Part shown: positions 1 to 12,637 of the stretch, piece by piece
How the letters are laid out: the number at the start of each line of letters is the position of its first letter
Numbering within the stretch: the stretch's first letter is position 1
Assembly: GCA_020080175.1 (NCBI GenBank)
Contig: JAGHQL010000019.1
Span: 62,001 to 126,000 of the forward strand
Origin: Glutinoglossum americanum
Taxonomy: Eukaryota; Ascomycota; Geoglossomycetes; Geoglossales; Geoglossaceae
DNA length: 64,000 nucleotides
Direction: 5' to 3'
Position numbers and translations under genes: made by a program
The notes under the pieces: model-generated
Databases searched by the model: none
Seen by the model: the letters and a program-made list of their open reading frames with translations, nothing else
What the model was told of the DNA's origin: nothing

Positions 1-65
1 AAGTTGATAAGAGGCTGTTTTTAGAGAAGTTTCGGGAGGTGCAAGGGTTTTTCTACGCGGAGTAG
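1..65 (+). CDS. 3' end of an unidentified gene (partial at the window edge)
   Basis: From base 3 a plus-strand frame reads 20 codons to a TAG at 63-65. It contains a hydrophobic and charged tail (…RLFLEKFREVQGFFYAE) whose composition looks like real coding sequence. The homopolymer-rich 3' flank that follows suits the end of a transcript. The segment is too short to name a family, and it could be a chance open frame. Confidence 0.35.
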   Translation, partial: VDKRLFLEKFREVQGFFYAE

Positions 66-892
66 ATTCGTTTTGCATTAGTGGCCAAGGGGTGGGAAAC
101 GTGAGGAGGCGTTTTGTAACCTTCAAAAAAAAAAAAGTTCTTTAACCTGACTTCTAAATATCATCATATCGTTCTGAGTTATTAGCCCCTTTCCTTCTCC
201 TTCTCCTTCCCCTTCTCCTTCTACTTTGATAGGATATATCAAGTCACTAGCTACATGTATGGCGTAGCATGGCATAATTAATGAAAACAACAACAACAAC
301 AACAAAATCACAAAATACGCACCCCCCGCCACCCCCGTAGCTGAGGGGGAGCGTGCGCGCAAGGGATAGGAGAGGAAGCTACTACTACTATCTCTCTGTT
401 CGCTTGTACTTTTTTTTTTTTTTTTTTTTATAGGGGGGTAAAAAAAAAAAGGGGTGGGGATTCTCTCAAAAATTATGAAAAAAAAAAAAAAAAACGTATG
501 AATGTCCCCTGCGCACCGAGACCCTTGATGTTCGGGTTTTCTGGGGGATGTGCGCCGCGTGCGTGTACGGCGTGTAAGATGGGGTCTCGTCGGTCTCGTC
601 GGTCTCGTATGGAGGCTAAAGTGTTGATGACAACAAGCACGCCCGGATCCCGAGCCAGGCAGCCAGGAAGGAAAAGGGAACATTTAGGGGTTTTTTTTTT
701 AGTCAATCCATTTTAGCCGCTTAAACTTTTCTATTCTTTATTTTTTTTTTTTTTTCTGATACTGTTCTCTGGATGGGAGAGAGGAAGGGGGCGCCCTGAG
801 CTGGGGACGCAGCGGGGACAGGTCGGACAGATAGATATCCGTAATGCTAAATAAACAAGAAAGAGATAGATCTTCCAGGAGAAAAAAATGAT
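66..892. repeat. Non-coding low-complexity stretch, 3' of CTR9
   Basis: No supportable gene. It holds a pyrimidine-rich CCTT/CTT run (about 185-225), an AAC trinucleotide repeat (about 284-306), and poly-A and poly-T tracts near 124-136, 410-430, 439-450 and 479-494. A short TCTCGTCGG tandem lies near 585-607. Open frames here encode only low-complexity peptides. Confidence 0.7.
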
Positions 893-3800
893 TTAGTCGT
901 CGCTTCCGTCTCCGTCGTCCATAGGCGCATCCTCATCTTCGTCTCCACCATCTGATGCGGCCGCTGCTCCATTCGTGCCCCCTTCATCCCCTCCCCTCGT
1001 GGTCGAGACTTCCGCCTCATTTTCATCCTCACCCTCATCTTCTGAGTCCGAGCCCACGCGTCTAGCGATTTTTTTCCTCGATCGCCTCCCAACTGTGTGG
1101 GCGGTTTCTTCGTCGTCATCACTGACTCCTGCCACAATGGCGTCAGCGGTTCCCGCCGCGTCAACTTGCATGCGGTCGGCGCTATCATTGGGGTTCTGGG
1201 CGTCAGCGTTTTCTCCAGAGTCCTCATCGTCGCTCTCGTGAACCATCTCGCTGGATTTGAACTTGTTGCTGTTTGCACCGCCTCTCTTCTCCAGCTTTCG
1301 GCGTTTCGTACGTTGAGGGCGCTCTTCGTCCTCGGACTGTGGGGCGCTGGCGCTTGTTCCGCTCCTAGCCCGCGACTTCCCTCCGCCTTCGCCATCTGAT
1401 TCTGAATCTCCATCCTCCATCTTCTTCTTTCTCTTCCCACCTGTGCCGCGCTTGAGCCTTTTCTTTTTGCCACCTTCGCCATCGCTGGTATAATTTTCCT
1501 CCTCTTTCTTGCGCTCTTCTTCCGCTCGCTTCTCAGCTAACTCGCGATCCCTCTCAAGGATTTTCTGCCGCTCCTCCGCGATACGCCGCTGTTGTTCTCT
1601 TGCTGCCTCCTCCGCTTTCCTCCTCGCTTCCTCCTTCTGTCGCATGTCTTCTTCTCGCAGCATCCTCGCCTCCTGGAGTTTGGCCGCATTCCTCTCCTCG
1701 TAGTCTCGCTGGGTCTGTACGGCTCTCTCAACCTGGCGTCGTGTAGTATTGCGACCCATGTTAGCGCGTGATTCAATGTCGTTCTTGGGGTAAGGAGGGT
1801 TCTTGGAGTGCGCGATCTCGGTGAACGATTCGATTGCTTCGTCCAGGCCTACAGCAGCAGCTTCGAGGTCCACAAGTGTACGTGATCCTTCACTTAAGCT
1901 AATGATGAGCAGAGCTATTTGGAATTGCACGAATGCGACATTGAATTTAAAATGAATCTGCTCTGGAGCGATTTCAAGCGCCTACAGTAACGTTAGGTAA
2001 TTAATGCAAGCTGAAATACGAGGGGGAATTACTTACCCGTTGGGAGTATTCCAGGGAATTTTTCATGCTGGCGATATTCTTCTCTTGTTTTCCCTTGAGA
2101 AGCCAGACGCGCCCTAAACATGCCAGTATTTGCGGGTCATTGGCTCTATCCTTGGCGAGAGCTGCTTCATACTGCAAGAGAGTTAATATCAGTAAAAGGA
2201 TGCCTCCAGCTGAGTAAACCTGAGACCGTAACTCACGTTCTCGATAGCTCGGGAGTATTGCCTTAATTCCGCGTACGCATGCCCTAAATTGATAAAGACG
2301 CTGGCATCCCGTATCGTTTCCTTGACCTTCATAAATATTTGAACAGCACCCGCAAAGTCCCTTTTATCCTCTATCAATGCGATTCCAATACCTTGCGCAG
2401 CGTATGCATTTTTCGCATCTAGTTGCACTGCCTTGTCGAAAAACTCGACCGCCTTCTCGTATGTCTTACGACGTTTGTCCTTGTCAAAATCCGTATCACG
2501 GCGCATTTCCCTTGCAGTCATAAGATAGAGATTCCCCATACCGGTGAGAGAATACCGGTCATGTTTGTCATGATGCTGAAGTGTATGCTTGTAGTGGCGT
2601 TGCTCAGGGTCTTCTGCAATGTTTGCAGCACGTTTCTTGGACTTGCCCAAGTACCACCCATACAATGCTCGTACTTCCAGGTTTGTAGAATCAGACTGGT
2701 AAAGCTTGGCCACAGCCTTGGGTCCGTCGCCGTTGGGGCTCTGTCGCAGCGTGATGTATGAGAGACGCGTAAGCGCATCCGTGTAATCATCGTGTAGCTT
2801 TAGTAACCCCTCATAAACACTCTTTGCTTCATCTAGCAGTCCCGCCGCTTCATAGGTTCTGGCTAGGTTAAAGCTGATTGTCGTCACAAGGGCATCAATG
2901 TCGGCCTTATCGGTTTTTGGCTCCGACTTAACACAGGCGTTGAGGGCTGTTTGGAACATCTCCCTTGCCAGGTCATATTTCTCCGCCTGGTACTGAAAGC
3001 AGCCCATGTTGTTGAGCAGCTGCGGAGGCAATTTCTCTCGAATTGTGGCAGTTAGTGCAGCTTCTTCCTCAGCCACCTTGTCTTTATCTTCGTCCTCGTC
3101 CTCGTCCTCGGCTTTAATTCTTGTGGGGCGATCGCTTTCGGGAAGCATCTCAATTTCCATCTGTTCGACTTGCTGCAGCAACTGGAGGCTCTTCTCTGGG
3201 TGGTCAATCTCATATAGTCGAGCCAGGTTGAGCAAAACTGCCGAGTCTGGCTTTATGTTCCTTTTGGGATCTTTCCAAGCTAAACGGACGTTCTCAAAGA
3301 GCCCAATAGCCTTTTTTGACTCATTCGATTTATCCTCCCTGAAGCCAGCGGCTTGATTCTTAAAGACGTCCTCAGCATAAAGTGTCGCTAAAAGCGTCAT
3401 GGCCTCTAGGCTTTTTGACTGTTGAACGATTTTTTCCAGTCGAAATTTGGCGCCGTCGAGATCGTCCGATAGGACTTGTAACTGGGCAATGCCGAATTTT
3501 GCCGGGAGATACCCCTTTTCCATGCCTCCTCTAGCTTCGTCAGCTCTACGATAATACTCGCTCGTTCGTTCGTTGTCGTTATCATAGTGACTCTTTCGCG
3601 CTAGCAAATACCATCCATCACTCGCGATGGCGTTCACGTCTGTATATTCTATTGCCTTCCGTGCGAGATTTTCCACGTGATTCATATTTCTGTGCGAAAA
3701 GAAATATCCAGAAAAGGTCGTGCAAGTAAGAGGGTACCCCTTATCTATCTTGAAGGCTCGCTGGGTGTACTCGTTGATTGCCTTCTTATAGAGTTGCGCG

Positions 3801-4942
3801 AAGTTAGGGTCGGTCGTGGGAAGGCTAGAGCTAGCGTTAAGATAATAGAGTGCGAGGAGTATGTTCGCCACTTTTGACTCTGGATTCTGCGTTGATAAAT
3901 ATTAGCTTTAGAGATAGGCTGGATCGAAGGAAGCACTCTAGATAGCCACACACCAATTCAAGAGCTCTTTCCCAAGCAATCTTTGCATCGTCTTTGAAGC
4001 CAAGCATCCAAAAGCAGCAACCAATCCCTATTCTTGGATCGGGGTCAACAAGGTCAGGTCTCCCAGTGAGCACCTCCTGGTAGCCCTCCAAGGCCTCGGC
4101 GTATTTTCCCAGAGAGAAGTTCGCTCGTGCTTTACCAAGGAGCGCCATCATATTTTTCCCTCCAGATACCCGCAACGCATCCTCAAAGCATTTAATAGCT
4201 TGCCGCAGAGTCTCAACGCGCTCAGATTGATCCGGGGTGCCTTCTCCTGTCGACTTCGATGGTGGCTGAAGGGATGAACGGAGGAGGTATAAGACACCGC
4301 GAGCAAGGTAAAGAGGCGGGAAGGCCGGATTGATTCGCGAAGCTTCGTTTAGTGTCGCTGTTGAGGCCTGGAGATAGTAATCTTTTGTTTTTGCTTCAGA
4401 CACCAATGTTCCTTCTATACACATGAAAGAACATAAGCATTTCGTGATTTGGAAACAAGCAAGAAACAGGCGGGAAGAGATCCGCTGCTTGGCTAGCTGG
4501 GGGACTCACCTGGAACGGTTCTCGGAGCCTCCCTGCTCTTCCACAAAAATAACCAGCACAAACATGTTAGCAAAGGCAACTTCTCCTTTGCCTCTCCCCT
4601 TGCCAGTGCGCTTAGCCCTTTTGTCAATAACTCAATCGCATTATCGGTCTTCCCTTGCTTTGCATAGGCAGCCGAAATAGTCATCCATAAAGCTTTCGGT
4701 GCCCCCTCGTTCTCCAATAGCATTATAAGTTCCGTAGGGTCATCCATAAGTGCTCCTTCGAGATCCACTTCCACCTCGCCTCCTTCGCCGACACCGAGAA
4801 TTGGTATGTCTACAGTGGGGGGGATGTCCGAGAATCGAAGTGATGATGGGATTATATCAGAGTAGGGAGTTGCAGGAGTCATGGGAGTCACACTCCCATG
4901 GCCGTTTGCGAGGCCACCGCGTATGGGTGTCATGGGAGTCAT
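893..4942 (-). CDS. CTR9: CTR9, TPR subunit of the Paf1 transcription elongation complex
   Basis: Scaffold subunit of the nuclear Paf1 complex, which travels with RNA polymerase II and supports H2B ubiquitylation and H3K4/K36 methylation. The first exon (4942-4511) opens with MTPMTPIRGG and a first helical repeat. A donor at 4510/4509 joins to 4414, giving the family segment with SEAKTKDYYLQA and RINPAFPPLYLARGVL. The central exon (about 3871-2189) is a long run of tetratricopeptide helices. A short exon (about 2170-2040) and the last exon (about 1975-893) follow. The C-terminus switches to a charged coiled coil rich in RREE and EERKKEEE, then an acidic and Ser-rich tail ending GDGSDD, as in fungal Ctr9. 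The length, roughly 1,150 residues, is normal. Only the exact middle intron borders are uncertain. Confidence 0.93.
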
Positions 4943-5464
4943 GCTGAATCGGGTGAATCAGGCGCTTTCCAGTGGTAAAGGCTTTGAATAGAGGATGATT
5001 GAAGCTGATGGAAATAGAGTCGCTTCGAAGCCCGAGCAGACTATTCAAGCCTTCATCTGGAAGAATGGAGATATAGGAGAGCTCGGTCGTTTGTTACGCG
5101 GAACGCGTAGTTGTAAATGCCGAGATCGTGTCTGATTGCGGATTGAGATCCTCACGCTCGGTGCTGAAGGTAGAAAAGATTGAGGCTCAAAATGTGGAGC
5201 GAACTAGTGCGAAATTGGTTAGCGCGAAATGCATCACGTGCTCCACTTTTTGATTGCCTGATTTCCGTTTGTGAGTTCGTTAGGGTTTCCAACCCTGCTG
5301 ATCGGAAACTTGTGATACATTGAGAATATAGTGTTCTTCCCGGTACTCATAGGTAGAGAAACGGTAATGCAGAAGTGATAACAATCTTAATGGTAATAGA
5401 AAGTTCTTAAGGTTTCAGTCTCCTTTAATTTGGGTATCAAAGCGATTCGTCCTCAACAAGCATA
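4943..5464. promoter_or_regulatory. CTR9 upstream region and 3' flank of the acyltransferase gene
   Basis: This stretch of 522 bases has no gene. It must hold the CTR9 promoter and leader, because CTR9 starts at 4942 on the minus strand, and the 3' UTR of the next minus-strand gene. A CACGTG-like core occurs near 5235 (atcacgtgctcc). I see no other structured element. Confidence 0.5.
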
Positions 5465-6916
5465 TCATCCGTAAAATAAAAGTCTCCACGCTTTCGCCAG
5501 AACATTTATAACTAATCCAAACGCTGATATAACGACGAATATCTGCCCAATCTCGAACCAATGAGCAGGTCGGACGTCGGTCTCAATGTAACCAGCTCCC
5601 TGTGCTCCTTGTTTTTCATCATTGCCATTCGCTGGGAGCTGGCCATCCTCATCTATTTCATCGTCGGCCGGAAAGCGTCCATTCTGCAAGTACCGCTCCA
5701 GCAGCGCATCCTTTTCTATCCAGCGATCCAGGACCCACTGCTCAAAAGCCTTCTGATCATCGACTGGGATGGAGGAGACAGGGAACCGTCGCCAGTACAT
5801 GTTGACAGATTTAGGGGGGCGGCCTTGAAAGTAGGTGGATGGAAGAGTGAAGATATCTTGGCCATATTTGCCGCGTCTGTATCCAAGTCAGGAACTATCG
5901 CTTCGCTGGAAGTCCATAAATTATCTAGGCCTAAGACTACTTACGGTATCCCCTCATAAGCTACAGTGCAGTCGTAGACCCAGTCAACTGTACCCTTCAG
6001 TTCCTTCAGGCAGAAAAGCAGTCCTGTACTTCTCGGTAGTAGTTGATGTTTTAGGTCTTTCATACCCTGCTTCTCCGCCCACTTGGCACTAGAATTTCGT
6101 CCATTGAGGGATAGATTTGTACCCTCAGGGAAAATCATGAGCCACATTGGATCTAGCCCCTTTGATCCTGAAAGCGGACCGGAATGGCTAGATTTAAGCT
6201 TTTGAAGCCTGTGCTCGAAGCGCGGTTTATCTTTTGCCCACCTGCGAGCAAGGAAGATGAAGCCATAGAACATCATGCCCGGCCCTATGATAGGGATATA
6301 TTTTAGCGATTCCTTCAGGATAATATACATGTGGCCATGCATGGAGTTCGTATAAGCTATCCACCAGAGGTATAGCCAATCAGAATAGAGCTATTCGCAG
6401 ATAGAACTAGTCAGCCTTCAGAAGAACTGGATTTATTCGGATGCTCCGGAAAATACCTGATGATTAGCTATAAAAATTATTCTCTCGGGGAAATCGCATT
6501 CTAATCTTCCGTCTTCTGTTTGTCTCAGCTGTCCCCGGACACTCTTGTCCCCGCTAACTCTAACAACAGTGGGACTCCACCACTGGGTCATGACAGTTAT
6601 CATTATTCCAAAAGATTGTTTTGTCAATGACATGTAGGCATAGTAGTAGTCTTTGTTTATAAAGTACAGTGGTGAGCCGAGAAGCTGAGTTATGTGGATT
6701 CTTGATATCGGGCGTCAGCTTGGACTCATGGTATGGGTTTTTCTGTTGGACTTACGCAGTGACGCAGACGGTGAAATATGTTGCGAAAGCTAACATCCGT
6801 AAAGTCTGTCTGAAACTTCCATACTTAACACGGCCTACAGGATGCGGTTCTGAGGCTTTGCCTCCCGAGCCAAAATCCGAAGGGGAGGCGGATGGTGGGT
6901 TCCCTAGAGGAGACAT
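5465..6916 (-). CDS. LPLAT-family membrane acyltransferase (1-acylglycerol-3-phosphate acyltransferase, Cst26/AGPAT type)
   Basis: Transfers an acyl group to a lysophospholipid at the ER or a related membrane. Four exons are readable. The ATG at 6914-6916 opens with MSPLGNPPSAS, followed by a first membrane segment (MLAFATYFTVCVTA). The catalytic HX4D motif reads NHQLYSD and is split by an intron near 6456/6391. Further on are the acceptor-binding FPEGT motif and PRSTGLLFCL. The last exon carries EGIP-x-GKYGQDIFTLP and YFQGRPPKSVNMYWRRF, typical of the Acyltransf_C region. A C-terminal hydrophobic helix (IGQIFVVISAFGLVINVL) ends the protein. The key residues are intact. The substrate cannot be settled from sequence: lysophosphatidic acid, lysophosphatidylinositol or lysocardiolipin are all possible. 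Confidence 0.88.
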
Positions 6917-7405
6917 GGCTGAGCCAACTTAGGATATCAGCATCCTCAGATATCAAGAAGGCAGATTTATTGCGATGGGGAGCGGTGTGGTAAGTCGCGT
7001 GGCAGCCTATGACTAACTTGATTGGGAAATGAACACGCTCGGGGGTAAGGGACTCGGGGTTATCTATGAGATCTGAAGTCCATATTAAGAAAGGTTCGCT
7101 CTGTACGGGGTATGGATTTCATCATTACGATTCCCGGCTGTACACGGCTACAGCTTCTCGTAGATCAGCGGGTGCACGGGCCAATACCCAGCCACGACGG
7201 CAACAAATACTCCAAAGCATCCCGACGCTTGATATGGGGCATTTGGCTATGGCTTTGTCTATGCTTTGTTCAGGGTCCACATAGCTACTACGCGTCTCTT
7301 TGTCGATATCTTTTTCGATATGAATTCTTATGGCTATTTGATGTCGTGATTGCCTATCCCGGAATTTGCCGCTTCTTGTTCTGACTGCTTGGTTTCTTTC
7401 CGACA
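6917..7405. promoter_or_regulatory. Divergent promoter between acyltransferase(-) and NADH kinase(+)
   Basis: This stretch of 489 bases separates two ATGs pointing away from each other. Open frames in it are short and have no family features. It must supply both promoters; no specific operator can be named. Confidence 0.5.
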
Positions 7406-8818
7406 ATGAAACCTCGAATAGCCTTTCGAAGATGCTTTTCGGTATCAGCCGCGAGAAGAGAGATACGAGATATTAAGCAGTTGCCTGGGAGAATATGTCC
7501 CAAATTTCAAGGTATTCAGCACAATGAATTTCTTTGTCTACAATCTTCCGATATGCGAACCAACGCTGCCCAGAGACTCGCGGGCTTTACTTGTCGCTCC
7601 ATTGGCCATCCCCTCCTCGGAATGTGCTCCTTATCAAGAAACCCAACGTTCCGGCAGTTACAGAATCTTTGATCGAATTTGTTAAGTTTGTCTTCCATCT
7701 AATTCTTTCAGAATTCGTCGTTACTTACTAAATTCATTAGTCATATCTATAACACATATCCATCACTCTCAATCATACTAGAGCCTGTGGTAGCATCTGA
7801 AGTTCACGGGAATTTCACATTCCCTGTGTACACCACGTTTCCTAACTCTGGGCCCTCTGAGCTTCATCAAAAGGTCGATTTAGCTACCACTCTTGGAGGC
7901 GATGGAACGATTCTCCACGCCTCTTCTCTATTCTCAACTACGCCCTATGTGCCTCCTATCCTCTCTTTCAGCATGGGCACGCTCGGCTTTCTTGGTGAAT
8001 GGAAATTCGCAGAGTATAAACGCGCGTTCAGGGATTTATATATGTCAGGCTCTGGGAGTGGGGAGCGAAGTGCTCTACTTGAAGGCCAAGGTAGCTCCAG
8101 CAGCGCCGGAAGTGAGGGAGTCTCTGAAGGTGGTAATGAGACTCTCGGTTGGTCGTCTGTCCGAGGCAAATCCATGGGGTTAACTCGTGGAGCACGCGTC
8201 CTTAGGCGCAGCAGGCTCAAAGTCGGTATTTTCGACGCATCCGGGAACCGAATCAATGGAAGTGATCGCGCCCCCGGTATGGCTCCGAATCATGACGAAT
8301 ACGCTATGAACGAGGTGATCATTCATAGGGGTCGAGACCCGCACCTCTCCATCGTCGAGGTTTTTGTGGGCGGTAGATATCTTACCGAAGCGGTGGCGGA
8401 TGGCGTAATCATCTCTACCCCTACAGGTAGCACCGCTTATAACCTCAGTAGCGGCGGTAGCATCATTCACCCCCTGGTGTCTTCATTACTCCTTACCCCT
8501 GTCTGCCCGCGAAGTCTAAGCTTCAGGCCATTAGTACTTCCAGCAAACACTCCAATAACATTACGGCTAAGTTCCAAGAATCGGGGTAGAGAGGTAGAGA
8601 TGAGTATCGACGGTATCCGACTGCGTCGTGGGGTAGTCGTGGGCATGGAAGTTCGAGTTCGGGGGGAGGATATTTTCCAAGATGAAAGAGGATGCATGAG
8701 TGGAGGTGTCCCGTGTGTGATAAGAAGTGATGGGGGGGATGCTGCTAGTGATGATGGATGGGTGGGAGGGCTGAATGGACTATTAAAGTATAACTATCCT
8801 TTTGGGGAGGAGGGCTAA
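7406..8818 (+). CDS. POS5: Mitochondrial NAD+/NADH kinase (Pos5 type)
   Basis: Phosphorylates NAD(H) to NADP(H). The N-terminus (MKPRIAFRRCFSVSAARRE) is basic, Ser/Ala-rich and lacks acids until residue 18, as expected of a mitochondrial presequence and of Pos5. Exon 1 is 7406-7511, exon 2 is 7574-7686 (WPSPPRNVLLIKKPN) and exon 3 is 7741-8818. The donor at 7687 keeps the frame through EFVNHIYNTYP. Diagnostic motifs are TLGGDGTILHASSLF (GGDG loop), NEVIIHRG, and GVIISTPTGSTAYNLSSGGS. A Ser/Gly-rich insert of about 50 residues (8045-8190) lies before RVLRRSRLKV, where fungal NAD kinases vary in length. It is divergent from the acyltransferase gene. Confidence 0.9.
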
Positions 8819-9155
8819 ATCGAGTGGGCCTGTACGTTATCATATCACTACATATCTGCTCTCGAAGCTTTATAGCCTGTAGGCTACCGGTTTTGCAAGT
8901 GCATCGAAGTCAAAAGCCGTCACCAACTACCTATTATCATACTGCTCAGTTGGGTTGGCTACCCCTGTCTTCCTCCGGTATCATCACGTGACCAGTTGCC
9001 GCCAAGACGCGAATGTTGACGCCCCAAACAAAGCAAGCTTTCAGTGGAGCCACAGAACACATGTCTATGCATATTCGACTCTCGTATTTTACCACGTCAG
9101 TCTACATTTGCTTCTCTAACTCTCAAATTTGGTTTCCGTATGAATATCGGCGATT
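8819..9155. promoter_or_regulatory. Intergenic stretch with the alpha-actinin promoter
   Basis: 337 bases between two tandem plus-strand genes. A palindromic CACGTG core lies near 8985 (atcacgtgacc). No coding sequence is seen. Confidence 0.4.
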
Positions 9156-11453
9156 ATGGTGGGTGAACAGCAATGGGTAACTGTTCAGCAGAAAACCTTT
9201 ACGAAATGGTCAGTCCCAGGTGGAGGTTAACTACAAAGTTTAAGGAGGATTGGCTGCTGATGACAACTGTAGGCTAAACACCAAGATCAAAGCAAGAGAG
9301 GTTGTCGTTAACGATCTTGTCACGGACCTCTCTGATGGAGTATGTAGTAGTCTCAATTGGCTCAGAACTGCCTGCGGCAAACGCCAATTAGGAATATCGA
9401 TGAGCTCCGAAAATATTTACTAATCCTTTGCCCCATGCTTTCAGGTTATCCTTATTCACCTCCTCGAAATCCTTGGTAATGAGTCCCTCGGCCGATACGC
9501 CTCTAAACCTAAGCTACGTGTGCAGCGCTTCGAGAATGTTAACAAGGCTCTCGATTTTATCAAATCCCGAGGGATCCAAATGACGAATATTGGTGCCGAG
9601 GATGTTGTTGACGGGAATAGAAAGCTCATATTAGGGTTAATATGGACCCTGATTCTGAGATTTACGATTAGCGATATAAACCAGGAGGGTATGACGGCGA
9701 AGGAGGGCTTGCTGTTGTGGTGTCAAAGAAAGACGGCGTGCTATGACGAGGTAGATGTTCGGGATTTCTCTACGAGCTGGAATGATGGTCTGGCTTTGTA
9801 TGTTCATGCTCAGGATCCTAATTGTGTGGTGCTAACCCAACGACATTAAAGCTGTGCTCTACTTGATATCCACCGTCCGGATTTAATTGACTTCGACAGT
9901 CTCGACAAGTCCGACCATCGTGGTAATATGGCTCTCGCGTTCGACATTGCGTCGCGGGAAATTGGCATCCCAGACCTTCTTGACGTGGAAGACGTCTGCG
10001 ATGTCGCGAAACCTGACGAACGTTCTCTGATGACGTACATCGCATACTGGTTCCACGCCTTCTCGCAGATGGAGCGCGTTGAGAACGCTGGTCGGCGAGT
10101 GGAGAAGTTTGTCCAAAGCATGCAGGGCGCTTGGGAGATGCAAAACTCCTTCGAGCGACGAATGCGGGAACTACTGCGGCAAATAACCGAGAGACGGCGG
10201 TCGTGGAAGGATGCAACATTTGAAGGGACTTATACAGACGCAAAAAATCAGGCGATCGAATTTGCAGCCTACAAAAAGAGCGTAAAGCGTGAGTGGGTGG
10301 CAGAGAAGTCGGAGTTAGTGGGGTTATTGGGGAATATCAAGACGAAGATGAGCACTTATCAACTGCGGTCTTATGAGCCTCCTCCAGAGTTAAGGCTGGA
10401 AGTGTTGGACGCAGAATGGGCCGCTCTACTAAAGGCGGAGAGGGGACGAAGTCAGGTTATCAACGAAACTATTCGAGAGTATGTGAATCTCGTTCACTCA
10501 TTTCTCTATGGGAATTATATTAACCGGGTACTAGCATTAAGAATGCTCTGCGTCGTTCCTTTGCCGATAAAGCTAATGACTTTGCTCTTACTCTAAATAC
10601 ACTTTCTCTCGCCATCTCTGGTCTTGAAGGTGATGTCGAAGACCAATTGCGCCACGTTCGCCGCCTGAACGAAAACCTTCCTCCTCTGGATGCTTTCCTC
10701 GAGACCATCGCTGCTCTTTTCCAAAAATGCGAGGAAGCTAACATAGAGGAAAACGACTTCACAGTATATACCTATGATGAGTTAGAATATGAACTTGGAC
10801 TCGTTCGCTCTAGCGTTTCCAAGAAGCTTTCGTTTCTAGAAAACCAAATCGTGGCGCGCAACATGACCAACCTAACCCCTATCCAGCTCGAAGAGTTCGA
10901 GTCTGTATTTCGCCATTTTGACCGCGACCTCAGCAATTCGTTGCAGGAGCTGGAGTTCAGTGCGGCGCTGGCTAGCTTGGGTCTTGTCTACGATGAGCAG
11001 GAGATGCATGAGGTCTTCTCTGATGTCAGTGGTGGGAAGGACGTTGTGACCTTCGAGCAGTTTATCCGGTTCATGGTGGATGTCACGGAGGACCAAAATA
11101 CAGCGGAGCAGGTATTTCAGAGCTTTAGAGAAGTAGCGGATGGGAAGGTAGGTTTTTTTTCTCCAAGGACGCAAGCCAAACCGCAGACATCATCCTAACT
11201 AAAAAAAATCAAACAGCCATATGTCACAGAAGTCGATCTCCGCCACTCCCTGATCCCAGACGAGATCATCGACCAGCTAATGGAAACGTTACCGCCACAC
11301 AGCGGACCAACCCTCAAAGAAGACCGCCATCTCGCGCCCTTCGACTACATTACTTTCATGGATAAATTCATTAGCCAGGGCGGACAGCCCACTACACATA
11401 GTAGGAATAACAGTGCTGGTGGAGGACTTAATGGTGACGGTCATCATTATTGA
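9156..11453 (+). CDS. Alpha-actinin-like actin cross-linker (Ain1 type)
   Basis: Cross-links F-actin, in fungi mainly at the contractile ring. The start is ATG at 9156 (MVGEQQWVTVQQKTF), which runs straight into the first calponin-homology domain; introns follow at about 9213 and 9340. CH1 includes LIHLLEILGNESLGRY. CH2 includes LLLWCQRKTACYDEVDVRDFS and, across an intron at about 9796-9849, ALLDIHRPDLIDFDSL. A short rod of helical spectrin-like repeats follows (about 10050-10860), interrupted by an intron ending gggtactag before 10540. The C-terminus has EF-hands; the first loop, DRDLSNSLQELE, has good calcium ligands, and the second, DVSGGKDVVTFE, is weaker. A final intron (about 11147-11214) precedes the last exon, which ends GDGHHY. 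The rod is much shorter than in animals, as in yeast Ain1. Confidence 0.9.
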
Positions 11454-12637
11454 GTGGGCATAAAGTGGGATATTAATCCTGAATCTAGAAAAGGAGGGGA
11501 AGGGGAAGGACTGAGCGTTTCTTTCAGCCTAACATCGGCTGTGGAGTTCTTTGGATGGTTTCTTCAAGGCTAGGCTGGGCTTGGCTGGGCGTGGTGGGGG
11601 TGTGGTTGTCACTGCTATGCATTTGGCTATGGTGTCTGCTTTATGCATCGATTGGCTTTTCATCCCCCTTTTTTTCCTCTCTAGATGTAATTTTTTCCTT
11701 CACCGAGTTGTGGTAGGTAAAGTAGATGCCCCTCTTAGTCTACGAAATAAAATTGATGATTTTAAAAGATATTTTCTTGTAGATAGGAATGTTGAGAGCG
11801 TTGTCTTCTACGGGTAAGTTTATGAAGAACAGTGATTCAAAGTAATTGACGGTCTAGGTTAGAAGTTGGAGGTCTCAAAACACTTGTCGAATTGGTTGCT
11901 GTAATGATCTGTCCCTATCCTACTGCGTTGCGCCCAATATACATGCACGCGATAGTGGTCGGCACAAGTTCCAACATACCCTAGTGTATAGAATCAACTA
12001 TCAAACAAAGAGCCCCAAGGGAGAATGTAACCGTGATACCAAGACTGCAACCCAGAGTCCAAGGCACCTAAAAAGTGAATTTTCCCAGTGTTATTTTTCG
12101 TGACCCCTTAGGCGGCATCCCCCCCCCCCCCCCCCCCCCCTAAGAAAGGCACATAAACCAATTTAATGCACCTCACATTAACCCGGCAACTTGGCGTAAG
12201 TAAACCTGACGACAGGAACCTGCTAAACCGGCACGTCCACAGTTCGAATCATACAAGACGCGAATTGTGAGTTAAAATGTCCCAACCTCCGTGTAGGAGA
12301 GGATCTAACAGGGCGCAGAATGAATAACGATAGACGAATAATAATAAACACTATCATAACGACAAAGGACGTAGGAGAAATCCGAACCCTTTTTTTGCTT
12401 CTTTGATGGGGAGGGTGGTAGGCTTTTTTTTTCTTTCCCTTCCGGGGAGGTATGTAGATTGTGTGCGAGAACTGACGACGGCGATAAGTGAGATAGAGAG
12501 GTGTGATTAGAACCCACGTCCCCTGCGTACAATGCAAAAATGCTATAGCGTCTATTTACAACACTCAACACGCCAAAACCTGCCACTATACTGGATGTCT
12601 TTTAACCCAATGCCAAAGCGCTTTGAAACACTATCTC
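11454..12637. other. Convergent intergenic region with a poly-C tract
   Basis: About 1.2 kb between the 3' ends of alpha-actinin(+) and the amine oxidase(-). It contains a 20-nt poly-C run (about 12121-12140) and a T-run near 12390 and 12425. A sequence resembling a tRNA T-arm (GGTTCTAATCAC on the minus strand, near 12505-12520) has no matching acceptor stem. No gene is supported. Confidence 0.6.

Noticed and set aside
123-683. 186-codon minus-strand open frame
   Set aside because: It is made of poly-Phe, poly-Lys and poly-Glu/Gly runs from simple repeats, with no domain.
12495-12580. tRNA-like sequence on the minus strand (B-box-like GGTTCTAATCA and a TGGC…GTG A-box-like stretch)
   Set aside because: The T-stem has a mismatch, no acceptor stem pairs up, and the D and anticodon arms cannot be drawn with normal lengths. 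Chance similarity or a very old remnant.
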